Shown one piece after another: positions 6,987-7,604 of a stretch of 7,604 bases of DNA (position 1 is its first letter; each line of letters opens with the position of its first letter). Source of the stretch: an uncultured Bacilli bacterium (lineage in GTDB: Bacteria > Bacillota_I > Bacilli_A > RF39 > UBA660). Below the pieces are notes generated by a model. The model was given only the letters and a program-made list of their open reading frames with translations. It was not told where the DNA came from and ran no database searches. The translations under genes and the position numbers were made by a program. The stretch spans positions 1-7,604 of the forward strand of contig CAKONA010000049.1 of the NCBI GenBank assembly GCA_934096785.1, in the 5' to 3' direction.

Positions 6987-7021
6987 GAATAATTATACAG
7001 CTCTTATTATAATAATTATTC
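6987..7021. repeat. 10-bp perfect inverted repeat in the non-coding region
   Basis: GAATAATTAT (6987-6996) and ATAATTATTC (7012-7021) are perfect inverted copies around a 15-base loop. The stem is almost all A-T. It would form a hairpin near the 3' end of the proposed minus-strand transcript. No T-tract follows, so it is not read as a terminator. Confidence 0.45.
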
Positions 7022-7230
7022 TATGATATCAAATAGTTTATCAATATAGTTGAACTTAAAGCATATTGTGAGTAGTGAATTCGACGTTAGGTGTTAATCT
7101 CTTCCATTTCCTCATATATGGCATTTAGACCATAGATGACAGTTCTATTTGAATGTATAATCAGTATCAAAGATACCGTGAGCTGTCTATATGACAATTT
7201 GTAAGCTTCTTTCGTCGCTTACTGGTAAAT

Positions 7231-7258
7231 ATTATATCATGTTTTGAAGAAATTACAA
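7231..7258 (-). promoter_or_regulatory. Minus-strand extended -10 promoter
   Basis: Read on the minus strand, TTGTAA (7258-7253) is followed after 16 bases by a perfect TATAAT (7236-7231). TG at 7239-7238 gives the full extended -10 motif TGATATAAT. This is the best promoter match in the window. It lies just downstream of the terminators of the MucBP-type gene and points into the 300-base gap without an intact gene. Confidence 0.7.
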
Positions 7259-7268
7259 TAGTATTTTG

Positions 7269-7289
7269 AAAAAAAATCCAATTTTTGGA
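7269..7289 (-). terminator. Second, weaker terminator after the MucBP-type gene
   Basis: On the minus strand TCCAA and TTGGA (7289-7285 and 7281-7277) form a 5-bp hairpin with a three-base loop, followed by eight T residues (7276-7269). The stem is short, so it probably only backs up the terminator just before it. Confidence 0.4.
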
Positions 7290-7315
7290 AAAAAAGCAGT
7301 TCTTTTATGAACTGC
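7289..7315 (-). terminator. Intrinsic terminator of the MucBP-type surface protein gene
   Basis: On the minus strand GCAGTTC (7315-7309) pairs with GAACTGC (7302-7296) around the loop ATAAAA, followed by seven T residues (7295-7289). It lies 7 bases after the TAA stop. On the plus strand no T-tract follows the stem, so it acts in one direction only. Confidence 0.85.
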
Positions 7316-7322
7316 CTAATAA

Positions 7323-7604
7323 TTAATTGAATTTTTTCTTTAGAATTATAGTTCCAAGTAATGAAATTATACTTAATATAGTTGTTATTTCTAAAGTATT
7401 ATTTGTTTCAATTCCAGTGTTTGGAACAATACTTGGAGTTGGAGTAGGAGTTGGTTCATCTGGTGTATCGTCTCCTCCAATACCACCTGTAAATTCATAG
7501 ATGTATGTAACTATTATAGTTCCATCAATGTATTTACCTTTAGTTTCTCCATCTATATCTATTAAACTATAATCTTCGAATTCTTTTTCTGTTGTTGTAT
7601 AGTA
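7323..7604 (-). CDS. MucBP-type cell-wall surface protein with VPNTG sorting signal, C-terminal end (5' part outside the window)
   Basis: The frame is open to the window edge, giving the last 93 residues of a larger secreted protein. Residues 1-39 (YYTTTEKEFEDYSLIDIDGE, then a strand ending ITVTYIY-like as IIVTYIYEF) resemble the end of a MucBP repeat, a beta domain found in mucin-binding and other adhesins. A Thr-Pro linker with Pro every second residue (PTPTPTPS, 51-58) would span the wall. The sorting signal follows in the standard order: VPNTG (60-64, bases 7427-7413), a hydrophobic helix (about 71-88) and the basic tail KKKFN. The first motif residue is V where LPXTG has L. A role in surface display or adhesion is inferred. 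The convergent class B sortase at 5961-6932 is a candidate anchoring enzyme. The stop is followed by a strong terminator. No start or ribosome binding site can be judged. Confidence 0.85.
   Translation of the reverse strand, partial: YYTTTEKEFEDYSLIDIDGETKGKYIDGTIIVTYIYEFTGGIGGDDTPDEPTPTPTPSIVPNTGIETNNTLEITTILSIISLLGTIILKKKFN

Larger units (their letters stand above)
6934..7224 (-). ncRNA. Unrecognised minus-strand transcription unit of about 290 nt: candidate structured ncRNA, or remnant of a decayed gene
   Basis: No intact gene is present between 6971 and 7268. A strong minus-strand promoter (7231-7258) would start RNA near 7223, directly at a hairpin: GTAAGC (7222-7217) pairs with GCTTAC (7206-7201) around a 10-base loop. 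Further minus-strand pairings are GACAG (7187-7183) with CTGTC (7143-7139), enclosing GTATC/GATAC (7176-7172 and 7168-7164). Another is TATGG with CCATA (7133-7129 and 7120-7116). The unit ends at the shared terminator (6938-6970). It does not show conserved motifs I know of RNase P RNA, tmRNA, SRP RNA or common riboswitches. Against an RNA, short protein-like frames run along the same strand, in changing frames, e.g. TVIYGLNAIYEEMEEINT (stop at 7089-7087), RLTPNVEFTTHNM and FNYIDKLFDIIE (stop at 7018-7016). A gene broken by frameshifts is therefore the main alternative. Boundaries are predicted. Confidence 0.35.

Noticed and set aside
7127..7195. Short plus-strand frame starting MTVLFECIISIK in the gap
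   Set aside because: It has no ribosome binding site or plus-strand promoter and lies just past a strong plus-strand terminator.
6934..7224. RNase P RNA, tmRNA, SRP RNA or T-box leader as identity of the gap transcript
   Set aside because: The diagnostic conserved stretches (GAGGAAAGTCC, the tmRNA end sequences, the SRP apical loop, the T-box sequence) are not found on the minus strand; GAGGAAATGG at 7113-7104 is only a partial resemblance.

Overview
This window is strongly AT-rich bacterial DNA, with dense AGA, ATA and TTA codon use, strong AGGAGG-type ribosome binding sites and short gaps between genes. SepF, DivIVA, a Gram-positive type DnaE, a class B sortase and a sortase-anchored MucBP-type surface protein together point to a walled, low-GC member of the Bacillota. 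The BspA/DUF285-type surface protein fits an uncultured gut lineage related to Erysipelotrichia or other atypical Bacilli; that placement is inferred from gene content only. No in-frame TGA and no TGA stop is seen, so nothing suggests a changed genetic code.

Layout. Positions 2-769 hold the C-terminal part of glycyl-tRNA synthetase. After a gap with a good promoter comes a two-gene division unit, sepF (875-1261) and divIVA (start corrected to 1294), closed by a terminator that overlaps the divIVA stop. A secreted protein follows (start corrected to 1813). It joins a TasA/camelysin-like N-terminal module to 26-residue DUF285 (BspA-like) repeats, and a hairpin terminator follows it. Next is an apparent two-gene unit: dnaE (3064-5952), with a shortened PHP domain that has lost its metal ligands, and, 8 bases later, a class B sortase (5961-6932) with a long lysine-rich cytoplasmic tail. 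A perfect 12-bp bidirectional terminator closes it.

The right end is read from the minus strand. A partial gene, complement(7323-7604), encodes the C-terminus of a MucBP-type wall protein with a VPNTG sorting signal, followed by one strong and one weaker terminator. Between these and the sortase terminator lie about 300 bases with no intact gene. They begin with a near-consensus extended -10 promoter on the minus strand, start with a hairpin and end at the shared terminator. This is either an unrecognised structured ncRNA of about 290 nt or the remains of a short gene, and it is the least explained part of the window.

How the genes fit together: SepF and DivIVA act at the division site and cell poles. 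The sortase is a plausible anchoring enzyme for the neighbouring VPNTG protein. The TasA-BspA protein appears to be secreted but has no anchor of its own. GlyRS and DnaE are housekeeping genes.
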